From Chryseobacterium indologenes (GTDB lineage: Bacteria > Bacteroidota > Bacteroidia > Flavobacteriales > Weeksellaceae), in NCBI RefSeq assembly GCF_002025665.1, contig NZ_CP018786.1, forward strand, positions 3,100,001 to 3,164,000: DNA of 64,000 nt, given 5' to 3'. Positions 1-7,976 of this stretch are shown here, in pieces (within the stretch, counting starts at the first letter, position 1; each line of letters begins with the position of its first letter). The notes beneath the pieces are model-generated. The model searched no databases. It had not been told where the DNA came from and saw only the letters and a list, made by a program, of their open reading frames with translations. Position numbers and translations under genes: made by a program.

Positions 1-197
1 GATGAACGCAATGGCGCAAAATGATAGTAATGCTTTCTGTTTTAAGGCGCAAGGATTTTATCTCCGATAAAATTTCAACACTACCACTGTCATTGCGAAC
101 CGAAGGTGAAGCAATCTCAATGTTCTCTCGCAGATTGGGTGGATTAAGCAGATAAACATGAAAAAGATCTGTGAAATCTGTGGGAAAATAAAGAGTC
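1..197. other. Intergenic, degenerate repeat remnants
   Basis: I see no gene here. The text resembles worn copies of repeats found elsewhere in the window: a GCAAxGGCGCAAxG stretch near 7-55 resembles 4066-4215 and 25255-25335, and a CATTGCGAAC...GAAGCAATCTCA stretch near 91-120 resembles the CATTGCTTCGC...GCAATGA stretch near 24190. Function unknown. Confidence 0.5.
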
Positions 198-929
198 TTA
201 ATTTGTTTTATATTTTTTTCTTTTTGTAGTAATTACGATTACCCCATCTTTTGCTTTTTCGCCATAATATGCTGTTGCAGAGGCTCCCTTCAGAACATTC
301 ATTGTTTTTATCAGATTAGGATCCAGAGCTTTTACTTTTTCATAATCACTGATCTTTCCATCTACAACATACAGTGGATTATAAGATCTAGCTTTGCTTG
401 AAGGCACCCCACCAATACGTACTGAACTTATACTTTGTACTACATTGGGTAATACCTGCGTAGTCAATGGTTGGGCTAAATTGGGGACAGATGTTTTACT
501 TTCCTTTTCTTTACGGTCTATAGCATCAGCAGGTACTACAGAAATTGATCTGAGTAGTTTCCTGTCTTTATGAGTCCCAAATTCAGCAAGGGTAATTTCT
601 TTGATATCTTCAGTTTTTAAAATATCATTGGCGATCTTTTGCTGTGCATTCACACTTACAATTCCTCATGTTGTCAACATAAATCCTACCGCAAACTTCA
701 CAAAAAGAGCATTGATATAAGAATAATGCAGATCTCTGTTGAGCTGTGAAGGAAGAAAACTACCGCAGATCTCATCCGTTGCTTTCGTAAAAACCTCTAT
801 AAGCTCATCATCCGAAGCTCTTCTGAAATCTCTCACCGTTTTGGAACAGACTGCGCAAAATCTTCCCTTCTCATCAGGTGTCATGGCGTTCCAGTTTTCA
901 TGACAAGGTTTTGGTATGGTTATTTTCAT
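198..929 (-). pseudogene. TonB plug-domain membrane protein, broken by in-frame TGA
   Basis: Two open frames, 929-669 and 665-198, lie in the same frame and are separated only by the TGA at 666-668. Joined, they make a protein of about 243 residues. The N-terminus carries a Cys motif (CHENW at 9-13, GRFCAVC at 22-28) seen in Bacteroidota cytoplasmic heads. Next comes a transmembrane stretch (about residues 73-95) that holds the nonsense codon and continues as GIVSVNAQQ. The C-terminus is a TonB-plug-like domain with PLYVVDGK and the closing [11 protein letters not shown] single change such as GGA to TGA would explain the break. The second half starts only with GTG and lacks a signal sequence, so the gene is probably inactive. 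Sequencing error or readthrough is possible. Confidence 0.75.
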
Positions 930-1023
930 AAAACTCTTTTCTTATAAAGATGCAGTGATACAAGAAAAGGTTGGAATGTGTATAAAAAACGGAAAACCGT
1001 AATTATGTATGAAGTTAGATTTT

Positions 1024-1031
1024 TATATTTG
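1024..1031 (+). promoter_or_regulatory. Likely -7 box TATATTTG for the OLD nuclease gene
   Basis: TATATTTG fits the Bacteroidota -7 consensus TAnnTTTG and lies 33 bp before the ATG at 1065. No clear TTTG was seen at the -33 position, so this is a partial match. Confidence 0.45.
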
Positions 1032-1064
1032 AAAATAACATAATATAAATAAACTAACACATAC

Positions 1065-2867
1065 ATGAAACTCTATTCATTAAAAATATCAGGTTATAAG
1101 AGACTTAAAGAAGTAAATCTCATTTTTGGAGATGCAACATTTCTAATTGGACAAAATAATTGTGGGAAAAGCTCAATAATTAAAGCCATAGATATTTTGC
1201 TTTCTGCAAAAAAGCAGTTGTCAACGGTTGACTTTCATTCAATAATAGATGATGAAACGCATGAAGTAAAAGTTGACACTAATACAATTACTCTTGAAGC
1301 TGAATTTAGAAATCTTCCTGCTGAAGCTAAAACATGGAGAGGTTTTAAAGGTAGAATTTTTAGTTATGATATACCTGATGATTCTGAAGAAACTGGATTA
1401 TCCGTAATTTATAGAAAAACATATGAATTAGGTAAAGATGTAATTATTGAATTTAAATCTAAAGTTAGAAACATAAAAGATATTTACTCTGATTGTAAAA
1501 AGCCTCAAGATTACATTGACAATGGTCTGTCTCAAGAAACTATTGAAGAGTATTTTCCTGAGTTGCAATCTAATATAGGAAAAGGTAAAGCTGTATTAGA
1601 AAAATTAGACTTAATTGATGAGATTTGGGAGATTTCTGAAGAGGAAACTTGGTTTCAAAATCCTGGTGGAATTCCTGGAAATGTACTTAAGATGTTACCG
1701 AGGTTCTTATTAATTCCTGTTGATGTTGGATTACATGAAATTCAAGGGTCTGGTAACGGAGTTCTTAGTATAACCCTTGGAGAACTATTTCAAACTGTTA
1801 GAGAAAATTCTGAACATTTTAAAAATGCCCAAGTTCACCTAAATAACCTTGCAAAGGAACTGGACCCACAAGATGATGAATCTGAGTTCGGAAAAATGAT
1901 GAATGAGCTAAACACAGTTTTATCAACTGTTTTTCCAGATTCTAAATTATATGCATCTACAAGCTTAAGTGATCCTTCTAGTCTTAAACCAGCATTTACT
2001 GTTGAAATGTCAAGTAATATAAAGACGTCTATTGATAATCAAGGTACTGGTATGATTAGAGCTGCTGTTTTTGGAATGTTGAGATACAGACAATTATGGC
2101 TATCAAAAAAAGAAGATGATCATGCTCGTTCATTAATAGTCTGTTTTGAAGAACCTGAAACATATTTACATCCAAGCGCAGCAAATCAAATGAGAGAAGC
2201 AATTTATGAATTAAGTTCTAATACATCCCAAATAATTGCTTCAACACATTCACCATATATTATTGATTTATCTCGTAAACCAAAACAAATATTAAATAGA
2301 CTTTATAATTGCGGTAATCATGTTGAATGTAATACCTTTAGTGTTACCGAAAAATTTAAAGAACTCCAAAGCGTTGATAAAACCTATGTAAAAATGATAA
2401 TGAAAATTGACAACTATGTATCAAGAATATTTTTTACAAAGAATGTAATAATTGTAGAAGGAGATACAGAAGATATCTTAATACGCGAAACGTTAAAACT
2501 TTTGGATAAAGCTAAATATTTTAGAATTTTATCTGACTTTGAGATTGTTAAAGCTCGTGGAAAAGCTGCTATAATTGGCCTAATAAAATATTTAACTTCA
2601 ATGGGAATAAAACCAATAGTAGTTCATGATTTAGATTTAGGTGAACCAAATGCTGCAAAATACAATCAACCAATTGCAGATGCTTTAGGTGGAAATGGAA
2701 GAATTGTTGTAATGGAAAATAGTGTTGAAGAAGAATTAGGTTATGAAGCTAATTCCGAAAAGCCATACAAAGCGTATAAGCAAACATTGGAATGGGATAA
2801 TAATTGGGATAATTTACCTTCTAATTGGAAAACAAAGATGTCAGAAATTTTTGGCGAATATATCTAA
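1065..2867 (+). CDS. OLD-family ATP-dependent endonuclease (AAA ATPase plus TOPRIM)
   Basis: An ABC-type ATPase with a nuclease TOPRIM domain; OLD-family proteins cut DNA and several act in phage defence. Walker A is GQNNCGKSS (about residues 29-37), Walker B is CFEEPETYLHP (about 359-369), followed by the switch STHSPYII. The TOPRIM domain shows VEGDTED (about 464-470) and HDLDLG (about 520-525), the acidic metal-binding residues. At 600 residues it is a normal length for the class. It stands alone: no UvrD-like helicase follows, so it is not a Gabija GajA-GajB pair. The gene is visibly more AT-rich than its neighbours and lies between repeat-rich gaps, which suggests horizontal gain. The role in phage defence is inferred. 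Confidence 0.85.
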   Translation: MKLYSLKISGYKRLKEVNLIFGDATFLIGQNNCGKSSIIKAIDILLSAKKQLSTVDFHSIIDDETHEVKVDTNTITLEAEFRNLPAEAKTWRGFKGRIFSYDIPDDSEETGLSVIYRKTYELGKDVIIEFKSKVRNIKDIYSDCKKPQDYIDNGLSQETIEEYFPELQSNIGKGKAVLEKLDLIDEIWEISEEETWFQNPGGIPGNVLKMLPRFLLIPVDVGLHEIQGSGNGVLSITLGELFQTVRENSEHFKNAQVHLNNLAKELDPQDDESEFGKMMNELNTVLSTVFPDSKLYASTSLSDPSSLKPAFTVEMSSNIKTSIDNQGTGMIRAAVFGMLRYRQLWLSKKEDDHARSLIVCFEEPETYLHPSAANQMREAIYELSSNTSQIIASTHSPYIIDLSRKPKQILNRLYNCGNHVECNTFSVTEKFKELQSVDKTYVKMIMKIDNYVSRIFFTKNVIIVEGDTEDILIRETLKLLDKAKYFRILSDFEIVKARGKAAIIGLIKYLTSMGIKPIVVHDLDLGEPNAAKYNQPIADALGGNGRIVVMENSVEEELGYEANSEKPYKAYKQTLEWDNNWDNLPSNWKTKMSEIFGEYI

Positions 2868-2954
2868 ATAAATCACATACTTCAATAGCACACATTATAG
2901 AAACAAAAATACACCAAATATTAAAGAATTAGTATTAAAATCCAGTGAGCTCAT

Positions 2955-3090
2955 CAATAGCATCGGGCTTTAGCCCGATATAAAAAGATAAATACCAAAG
3001 GCTTTAGCCAAAACTTAATTTTAAATTTTGGCTAAAGCCAATCTTATTATGCACAAAAAAAAACGGGCTAAAGCCCGTTCCTATTGATTT
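2955..3090. repeat. Dispersed palindromic repeat, GGGCTTTAGCCC type
   Basis: Three nested palindromes: CGGGCTTTAGCCCG at 2964-2977, a pair GGCTTTAGCCAAAA / TTTTGGCTAAAGCC at 3000-3039, and CGGGCTAAAGCCCG at 3064-3077. The unit is bordered by CAATAG on the left and CTATTG on the right. Related copies lie at 17276-17340, 24101-24166 and, more worn, 51301-51390. Together with 3091-3216, which holds a worn repeat (GTTCCTTCG...CCATTGCATTTCATTCAGAATGACA), it fills the gap after the OLD gene. Confidence 0.8.
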
Positions 3091-3216
3091 ATTTTTATGT
3101 ACAAAAAAGAGGGTTCCTTCGTCTACGCTCAGGATAATAACCCGTTCCTATTGATATTGAGTTTCTTCACTCCATTGCATTTCATTCAGAATGACAGCTT
3201 TCATTACAAATATCAA

Positions 3217-3978
3217 TTAAGATTCTGTCAATGCCACTCCATCCTTCAAAACCATATACTCCTGTCCTACTTCCTCTGAAATGTTTTTCAAATCCTGATC
3301 ATCAAAAATCTGAGGGATATAGCATTTCTCATGGGCAAACAATCCGTAATGGATGGGCACCATCTTTTTGGCGTGCAGAAGGTGGGCTGCTGCAAAAGCT
3401 TCTTTCAGATTGAGGGAAGCAGGAACCGGACTGTATTCCAACCCGATGATTTCAAAGTTCACTACAACTCCGTTTACCGGTAAAAAAGCATAGTCTATGT
3501 TTGGGTTTTCCTTTCCAAGCTTCCAGAACTGGTTGTGCCAGATGGTATCTCCGCCATGAAAGATCTTTGTGGTTCCATCATCAACAATCCAGGAAGACTG
3601 TATTTCTCCTACTCCATCCATGGCAAATACGGGTTTGAAGGTGATATTATTTTCTGTAAAGGTTTCGTCAAGATTCAGAGTAATAATTTCAACATCTTCA
3701 ACCAGCTTTTTTACAATGGTTTCCAGTCCTGCATAGACAATCAGTTTTCCATCTTTCTTTAGGCATTTTTGGATGATCCCTTTATCAAAATGATCAAGAT
3801 GCATATGCGTAAACAGGATGTAATCTGCCTGTACATGATCTGAAAACGCTAAAAGATTTTCTACAGCATCACCCAAAACAGGTTTATAGTAAGAGAAATC
3901 TTCTACTGCGTCTATTAGGATGGTTTTATTGTGAGAAGTGAGGCGGATGCCTGCCCAGTTTAGTTTTTGTATTTCCAT
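3217..3978 (-). CDS. MBL-fold metal-dependent hydrolase
   Basis: Small metallo-beta-lactamase-fold hydrolase of the UPF0173/UlaG-like sort; the substrate cannot be told from sequence. The metal site is THMHLDHFD (about residues 54-62), followed by a GGDT Asp ligand and PIHYG near the C-terminus as the last His. There is no signal peptide, so it is cytoplasmic. The frame runs up to a TTG at 3993, but the ATG at 3978 (MEIQKLNWAG) is the better start and gives 253 residues. Its neighbours are unrelated and both flanks are repeat-rich, so context adds little. Confidence 0.8.
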   Translation of the reverse strand: MEIQKLNWAGIRLTSHNKTILIDAVEDFSYYKPVLGDAVENLLAFSDHVQADYILFTHMHLDHFDKGIIQKCLKKDGKLIVYAGLETIVKKLVEDVEIITLNLDETFTENNITFKPVFAMDGVGEIQSSWIVDDGTTKIFHGGDTIWHNQFWKLGKENPNIDYAFLPVNGVVVNFEIIGLEYSPVPASLNLKEAFAAAHLLHAKKMVPIHYGLFAHEKCYIPQIFDDQDLKNISEEVGQEYMVLKDGVALTES

Positions 3979-3993
3979 ATTCTTTTTTAGCAA

Positions 3994-4221
3994 AGGAATA
4001 GACTTACGGAAGGCAAGACAATAAACAAAAGATAATTAATGAATAGACATGTAGAAAGATAAAAACGCGATCTACGCAAAGAATATATTAATGACGGCTA
4101 GTTTTTCGATCGCAAGGGCATTTCATTCAGCTACAAAATTATACCATTGCTAAGCGGCAGCACCTTTGCGAACGGAAAAATAAAAGTAAAATTCTTTGCG
4201 AGCTTTGCGTTAAAAATAACA
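3994..4221. repeat. Intergenic region with worn GCAAAG/CTTTGCG repeats
   Basis: No gene is visible. The stretch holds ACGCGATCTACGCAAAG near 4066, GATCGCAAGGGCATTTCATT near 4109 and CTTTGCGAGCTTTGCGTTAAAAA near 4192, in partly inverted arrangement. Similar text recurs at 25255-25335 and at the left end of the window. It resembles a degraded dispersed repeat. Confidence 0.5.
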
Positions 4222-4764
4222 CTAATGAATACGCTTCCTGATCCGGCTTAAAGAGATGGGCGTAATCCCGATATAAGAAGCGAGATATTTTAAAGGAATA
4301 TTCTGTATGTAATGAGGTTTGTTTTTCAACAGATATTCATAGAGATCCTGAGGAGTGTTTTTCAGCAGAAGCATTTCTCTTTTCATAGCCGCATTGAGCT
4401 TTCTGCTCAGATAGTAGTTCTGCACAAAACGGCAGTGTGGGTTTACAGCAAATAGATCTTTTACCTCATCCAGAGTGATTTCCCATGCCAGCCCTTTATT
4501 CATGGATTCGTAAACGGCATCGGAACTTTTCTCTTCCACTGTAAAAATATCGCCGGGAAAGTAGAATTCTGCACATATTTCTGTATCAATATCTGAGGTG
4601 CTGTTGATGTAGTATTTACGGACAAGCCCATCTTCTACAAGATAGGCTCTGTTGTCAGTAAATATGTTTTTCTTTGAAAATTCAACCTCAGCAAACTTCT
4701 CCCATACAGGATCACTATCCTCTACGTTCAGATGTGAAAACAATTTTTTGTTAATCGTTGCCAA
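4222..4764 (-). CDS. Crp/Fnr-family transcriptional regulator
   Basis: A one-domain-plus-HTH regulator: a cupin-like cyclic-nucleotide-binding fold (about residues 20-115, including FYFPGDIF) and a C-terminal helix-turn-helix (IPLKYLASYIGITPISLSRI, about 157-176). This matches the short Crp/Fnr-like regulators common in Bacteroidota. The Fnr cysteine cluster is absent, so it is not an iron-sulphur oxygen sensor. It starts 14 bp after the hutU stop on the same strand, so the two are probably cotranscribed and it may control histidine breakdown, which is inference. The ligand is unknown. Confidence 0.8.
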   Translation of the reverse strand: MATINKKLFSHLNVEDSDPVWEKFAEVEFSKKNIFTDNRAYLVEDGLVRKYYINSTSDIDTEICAEFYFPGDIFTVEEKSSDAVYESMNKGLAWEITLDEVKDLFAVNPHCRFVQNYYLSRKLNAAMKREMLLLKNTPQDLYEYLLKNKPHYIQNIPLKYLASYIGITPISLSRIRKRIH

Positions 4765-4778
4765 TGTTGAATTTTATA

Positions 4779-6764
4779 TTACAATAAATTTTCGTCTACA
4801 AGGTTTGGAAGAGTCACTTTCAAATTCGGTTCTGCTTCCATTGCTCTTTTAATAGCGAAAACAGCGCCTTCGTTTCTTGCCCAGCTTCTTCTTGAGATTC
4901 CGTTGTTCACATCCCAGAAAAGCATGGATTTTAATCTTCTGTCGGCATCATCGCTACCGTCAAGAAGCATTCCGAAACCTCCGTTGATTACTTCTCCCCA
5001 GCCTACTCCACCACCATTGTGAATGGAAACCCAGGTAGCTCCACGGAAACTGTCTCCAATTACGTTGTGAATGGCCATATCCGCTGTAAATCTCGATCCG
5101 TCATAGATATTGGAAGTTTCCCTGTAAGGAGAATCTGTTCCTGAAACATCGTGGTGGTCTCTACCTAATACCACCGGTCCGATTTCTCCGTTTTTAATGG
5201 CTTTGTTGAAGGCTTCCGCAATTTTCATTCTTCCTTCTGCATCTGCATAAAGAATTCTTGCCTGAGAACCCACCACCAGTTTATTTTCCTGTGCTCCTTT
5301 GATCCACTGAATGTTATCTTTCATCTGCTGCTGGATCTCTTCCGGAGAATTTTTCACCATTTCTTCCAATACTGCGCATGCAATATCATCTGTCTTCTGC
5401 AGATCTTCCGGATTTCCACTGGAACATACCCAACGGAACGGCCCGAAGCCATAATCGAAACACATTGGTCCCATAATATCTTGCACATAACTCGGATATT
5501 TGAATTCTCTTCCTAACGTCGGATTTTCTGCCATTACATCAGCTCCGGCTCTGGAAGCTTCCAGTAAAAAGGCATTTCCGTAATCAAAGAAATACGTTCC
5601 TTTTGCAGTATGTTTATTGATCGCTGCAGCATGTCTTCTTAATGTTTCCTGAACTTTTTCCTTGAATAACTCAGGATTTTCAGCCATCATGATATTAGAT
5701 TCTTCAAAACTTTGTCCGGCAGGATAGTAACCTCCCGCCCAAGGATTGTGAAGGGAAGTCTGATCCGATCCGATATCAATTCTTACATCTTCCTGATCAA
5801 ATTTCTCCCAAACTTCCACAATATTTCCAAGGTAAGCTAAAGACACTGTTTCTTTGCTGGCCTGTGCTTCTCTTACTCTTTTTACCAATGTATCAAGATC
5901 TTCATGAATTTCATTCACCCATTTCTGATCGTGACGGATTTTCGTGATCTTTGGATTCACTTCTGCACATACGGTAACGCAACCAGCAATATTTCCTGCT
6001 TTTGGCTGAGCTCCACTCATTCCCCCTAATCCTGAAGTTACAAAAAGACCTCCTTTCGGCTCTTTTTTGATTTTTCTGAAAGCATTTAACACTGTAATCG
6101 TTGTTCCGTGAACAATCCCCTGAGGACCGATATACATATAACTTCCTGCCGTCATTTGCCCATACTGGGTAACGCCTAATGCATTGAATTTCTCCCAGTC
6201 ATCCGGTTTTGAATAGTTCGGGATCATCATTCCATTCGTTACAACCACTCTTGGTGCGTCTTTATGAGACGGGAACAATCCCATCGGATGTCCTGAATAC
6301 ATCACCAATGTCTGATCATTATTCATTTCCGACAGATACTTCATCGTCAACAGATATTGTGCCCAGTTGGAGAAAACCGCTCCGTTTCCACCATAGGTAA
6401 TCAGTTCATGAGGATGCTGTGCCACCGCATAATCCAGGTTATTCTGAATCATCAGCATGATCGCTTTGGCCTGCTCAGATTTTCCGGGATAGTCTGTAAT
6501 TGGTCTCGCTTTCATTTCATAATCCGGACGGAAACGGTACATATAAATCCTTCCGTAATCTTCCAGTTCCTGCTTAAATTCAGGAATCAGTTCTGCATGA
6601 AACTGAGGTTCGAAATAACGTAAAGCATTCTTCAATGCCAGTTTTTTCTCTTCTTCTCCTAAAATTTCTTTACGCTTCGGAGCATGGTTGATATTGGTCT
6701 CGTATGGTTTTGGTTGCGGCAGCTGATTAGGAATCCCCTGCTGTATCTGTTCTTGAAATGTCAT
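4779..6764 (-). CDS. hutU: Urocanate hydratase
   Basis: Second step of histidine degradation: urocanate plus water to 4-imidazolone-5-propionate, with tightly bound NAD+ (EC 4.2.1.49), cytoplasmic. Family segments are clear along the protein: GGNGAVFSNW, MYSGHPMGLFPS, the NAD loop GLGGMSGAQ, the Cys-bearing MCFDYGFGPFRWVCSSG and the DHHDVSGTDSPYRET region near the C-terminus, then GGVGWGEVINGGFGM. At 661 residues it is longer than the proteobacterial enzyme (about 556) but matches the larger Bacteroidota form. A Crp-like gene follows directly; no hutH, hutI or hutG is in the window, so the pathway must be completed elsewhere. Confidence 0.96.
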   Translation of the reverse strand: MTFQEQIQQGIPNQLPQPKPYETNINHAPKRKEILGEEEKKLALKNALRYFEPQFHAELIPEFKQELEDYGRIYMYRFRPDYEMKARPITDYPGKSEQAKAIMLMIQNNLDYAVAQHPHELITYGGNGAVFSNWAQYLLTMKYLSEMNNDQTLVMYSGHPMGLFPSHKDAPRVVVTNGMMIPNYSKPDDWEKFNALGVTQYGQMTAGSYMYIGPQGIVHGTTITVLNAFRKIKKEPKGGLFVTSGLGGMSGAQPKAGNIAGCVTVCAEVNPKITKIRHDQKWVNEIHEDLDTLVKRVREAQASKETVSLAYLGNIVEVWEKFDQEDVRIDIGSDQTSLHNPWAGGYYPAGQSFEESNIMMAENPELFKEKVQETLRRHAAAINKHTAKGTYFFDYGNAFLLEASRAGADVMAENPTLGREFKYPSYVQDIMGPMCFDYGFGPFRWVCSSGNPEDLQKTDDIACAVLEEMVKNSPEEIQQQMKDNIQWIKGAQENKLVVGSQARILYADAEGRMKIAEAFNKAIKNGEIGPVVLGRDHHDVSGTDSPYRETSNIYDGSRFTADMAIHNVIGDSFRGATWVSIHNGGGVGWGEVINGGFGMLLDGSDDADRRLKSMLFWDVNNGISRRSWARNEGAVFAIKRAMEAEPNLKVTLPNLVDENLL

Positions 6765-6863
6765 ATTACTATGTAAAGGTCTATGTTTTAAACAATGTTT
6801 GAAGTTTTAAAGATATTCAAAATAGGAAATATAGGCAAGAGGGGAAGGGAAGAATGGTTTAAA

Positions 6864-6941
6864 GTTTAGGGTTTAGGGTTTAGGGTTTAGGGTTTAGGGT
6901 TTAGGGTTTAGGGTTTAGGGTTTAGGGTTTAGGGTTTAGGG
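6864..6941. repeat. Perfect heptamer tandem array (GTTTAGG)11
   Basis: Eleven uninterrupted copies of GTTTAGG (equivalently TTTAGGG) plus one base, 78 bp. The unit equals the plant-type telomere repeat, but it sits in ordinary bacterial sequence between hutU and the DUF559 element. The purity points to recent slippage. The array makes one strand G-rich, and four or more GGG runs could form a G-quadruplex. It lies upstream of hutU (start 6764), so it might affect that promoter region. Confidence 0.95.
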
Positions 6942-7008
6942 AAAGTTATGAAAGTTGTAAACCAGCCGCCATTTGATATTAAATACTATATTTGAATAAA
7001 TGCACCTC

Positions 7009-7067
7009 AATTCCCCTCCCTTGGAGGGGTGGATTTCAAAGTTGATAACTTTGAAAGACGGGGTGGT
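7009..7067 (+). repeat. Left inverted-repeat arm of the DUF559 element
   Basis: A 59 bp arm that begins AATTCCCCTCC and ends GACGGGGTGGT, with two hairpins inside: CCCCTCC-CTT-GGAGGGG, and TTTCAAAGTT-GAT-AACTTTGAAA. Its reverse complement matches 7491-7550 and the solo copy at 23462-23515. The inner hairpin differs in sequence between copies but stays paired. Confidence 0.9.
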
Positions 7068-7079
7068 CAAAACACAACA

Positions 7080-7517
7080 ATGAAAGAAACCCTCACCGTC
7101 ATCAACGGAATTCCTATCCGCAGGAATTTCGTTGAAAATCTACCCTACAATCCCTATTTAAAAGTATTATTAAAAGAAAAGCGTAAAGCCCGGATCTTAG
7201 GTGAAGTGATCTTCTGGAAGAAAGTCCGTGCAAAAAAATTTTATACCATTGATTTTGACAGACAAAGGATTATCGGAAATTATATCGTTGATTTTTATGT
7301 CAAAACACTTGGGCTCATTATAGAAATAGATGGATCAAGCCATGATGAAAATGAAGTTTATGACAGCATAAGACAGAAATATCTGGAGTCATTGGGATTA
7401 TTGGTTTTCAGAATAAATGATTTTGATGTAAGGAATAATCTGAGTCTGGTGATGAAGGAGTTGGAGGATTTTATTGTGCTGCATTATGGAACCACCCCGT
7501 CTTCAAAAATTTTTTAA
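7080..7517 (+). CDS. DUF559 (Vsr-like) endonuclease-domain protein inside an inverted-repeat element
   Basis: A 145-residue protein of the DUF559 family, whose fold is related to Vsr and other restriction-like endonucleases. Residues supporting this are the basic stretch KKFYTIDFDRQRIIGNYIVDF, then LIIEIDGSSHD (the acidic E.D core) and the helix ending in VFRINDFDV. The ATG at 7080 is preferred over a start at 7029 because the earlier one lies inside the left repeat arm. The last codons (TTPSSKIF) and the stop are encoded by the right arm, so gene and repeat form one unit of about 542 bp (7009-7550). DUF559 proteins have no settled function; the arrangement suggests it acts on the repeat. No signal peptide. 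Confidence 0.85.
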   Translation: MKETLTVINGIPIRRNFVENLPYNPYLKVLLKEKRKARILGEVIFWKKVRAKKFYTIDFDRQRIIGNYIVDFYVKTLGLIIEIDGSSHDENEVYDSIRQKYLESLGLLVFRINDFDVRNNLSLVMKELEDFIVLHYGTTPSSKIF

Positions 7518-7550
7518 TTTTTGAATCCACCCCTCCGAGGGAGGGGAATT
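7491..7550 (-). repeat. Right inverted-repeat arm of the DUF559 element
   Basis: A 60 bp arm, reverse complement of 7009-7067 with one mismatch in the outer 27 bases and a paired but different inner stem (TTCAAAAATT / AATTTTTGAA). It overlaps the 3' end of the DUF559 gene, including its stop codon. No clear target-site duplication was seen outside the arms. Confidence 0.9.
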
Positions 7551-7581
7551 GCCCTTACCCATATTAGTTGTTATTTCACAT

Positions 7582-7611
7582 AAAAAAAAACCTTACTGAA
7601 ATTCAATAAGG
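7582..7611 (-). terminator. Intrinsic terminator after the acidic protein gene
   Basis: On the minus strand CCTTATTGAATTTCAGTAAGG (stem CCTTA/TAAGG, extended inside) is followed by nine T. It lies 22 bp past the stop at 7634. Confidence 0.75.
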
Positions 7612-7633
7612 CTGATTTTTGTATCGTTAAAAT

Positions 7634-7927
7634 TTAGGTTAGAACATCATCGTTTTCTTCTTCATGATCATCTTCATTATCGCTGAGACTCCAATAGTTG
7701 TTTTCTTCATCTTCCTCTCCTATTTCTTCCATTTCATCATCGTCATCAGCTCCAGGGATATCTAAGCCTTTATCAATTTTATCATCGTCAAAATCCTCAT
7801 CCAAAATAGGATTTCCGTCTCCATCGAGCGAAATATGTTTTTCTCTCTTAAATATATCTTCACTGGGGTTATAATCCATTTGTTCTAACCTCTTGTTTTG
7901 CTCATTAATATTTTTCTCTGGTGCCAT
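7634..7927 (-). CDS. Small highly acidic hypothetical protein
   Basis: A 97-residue protein of unknown function. The N-terminal part is mixed (NEQNKRLEQMDYNPSEDIF), the middle has DGDGNPILDEDF, and the last 50 residues are almost all Asp and Glu, so it is probably disordered and strongly negative. There is no signal peptide or membrane segment. The DGDGNP stretch is faintly like a calcium loop but stands alone and proves nothing. It lies 49 bp before the 2-hydroxyacid dehydrogenase start side on the same strand and has its own terminator. Proteins of this kind recur in Chryseobacterium relatives by my recollection. Confidence 0.7.
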   Translation of the reverse strand: MAPEKNINEQNKRLEQMDYNPSEDIFKREKHISLDGDGNPILDEDFDDDKIDKGLDIPGADDDDEMEEIGEEDEENNYWSLSDNEDDHEEENDDVLT

Positions 7928-7976
7928 ATTATTTAAGATTTTAGGTTTATATTATCAGAACAAAAATAATTCCAAG

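Noticed and set aside
1065..2867. Gabija system (GajA-GajB)
   Set aside because: Only the OLD-type nuclease is present; no UvrD-like helicase gene follows.
3097..3279. 60-residue plus-strand reading after the OLD gene
   Set aside because: It is built from intergenic repeat text and overlaps the end of the MBL-fold gene on the other strand.
6864..6941. TTTAGGG repeat taken as eukaryotic telomere contamination
   Set aside because: Both flanks run without break into typical flavobacterial genes (hutU and DUF559).
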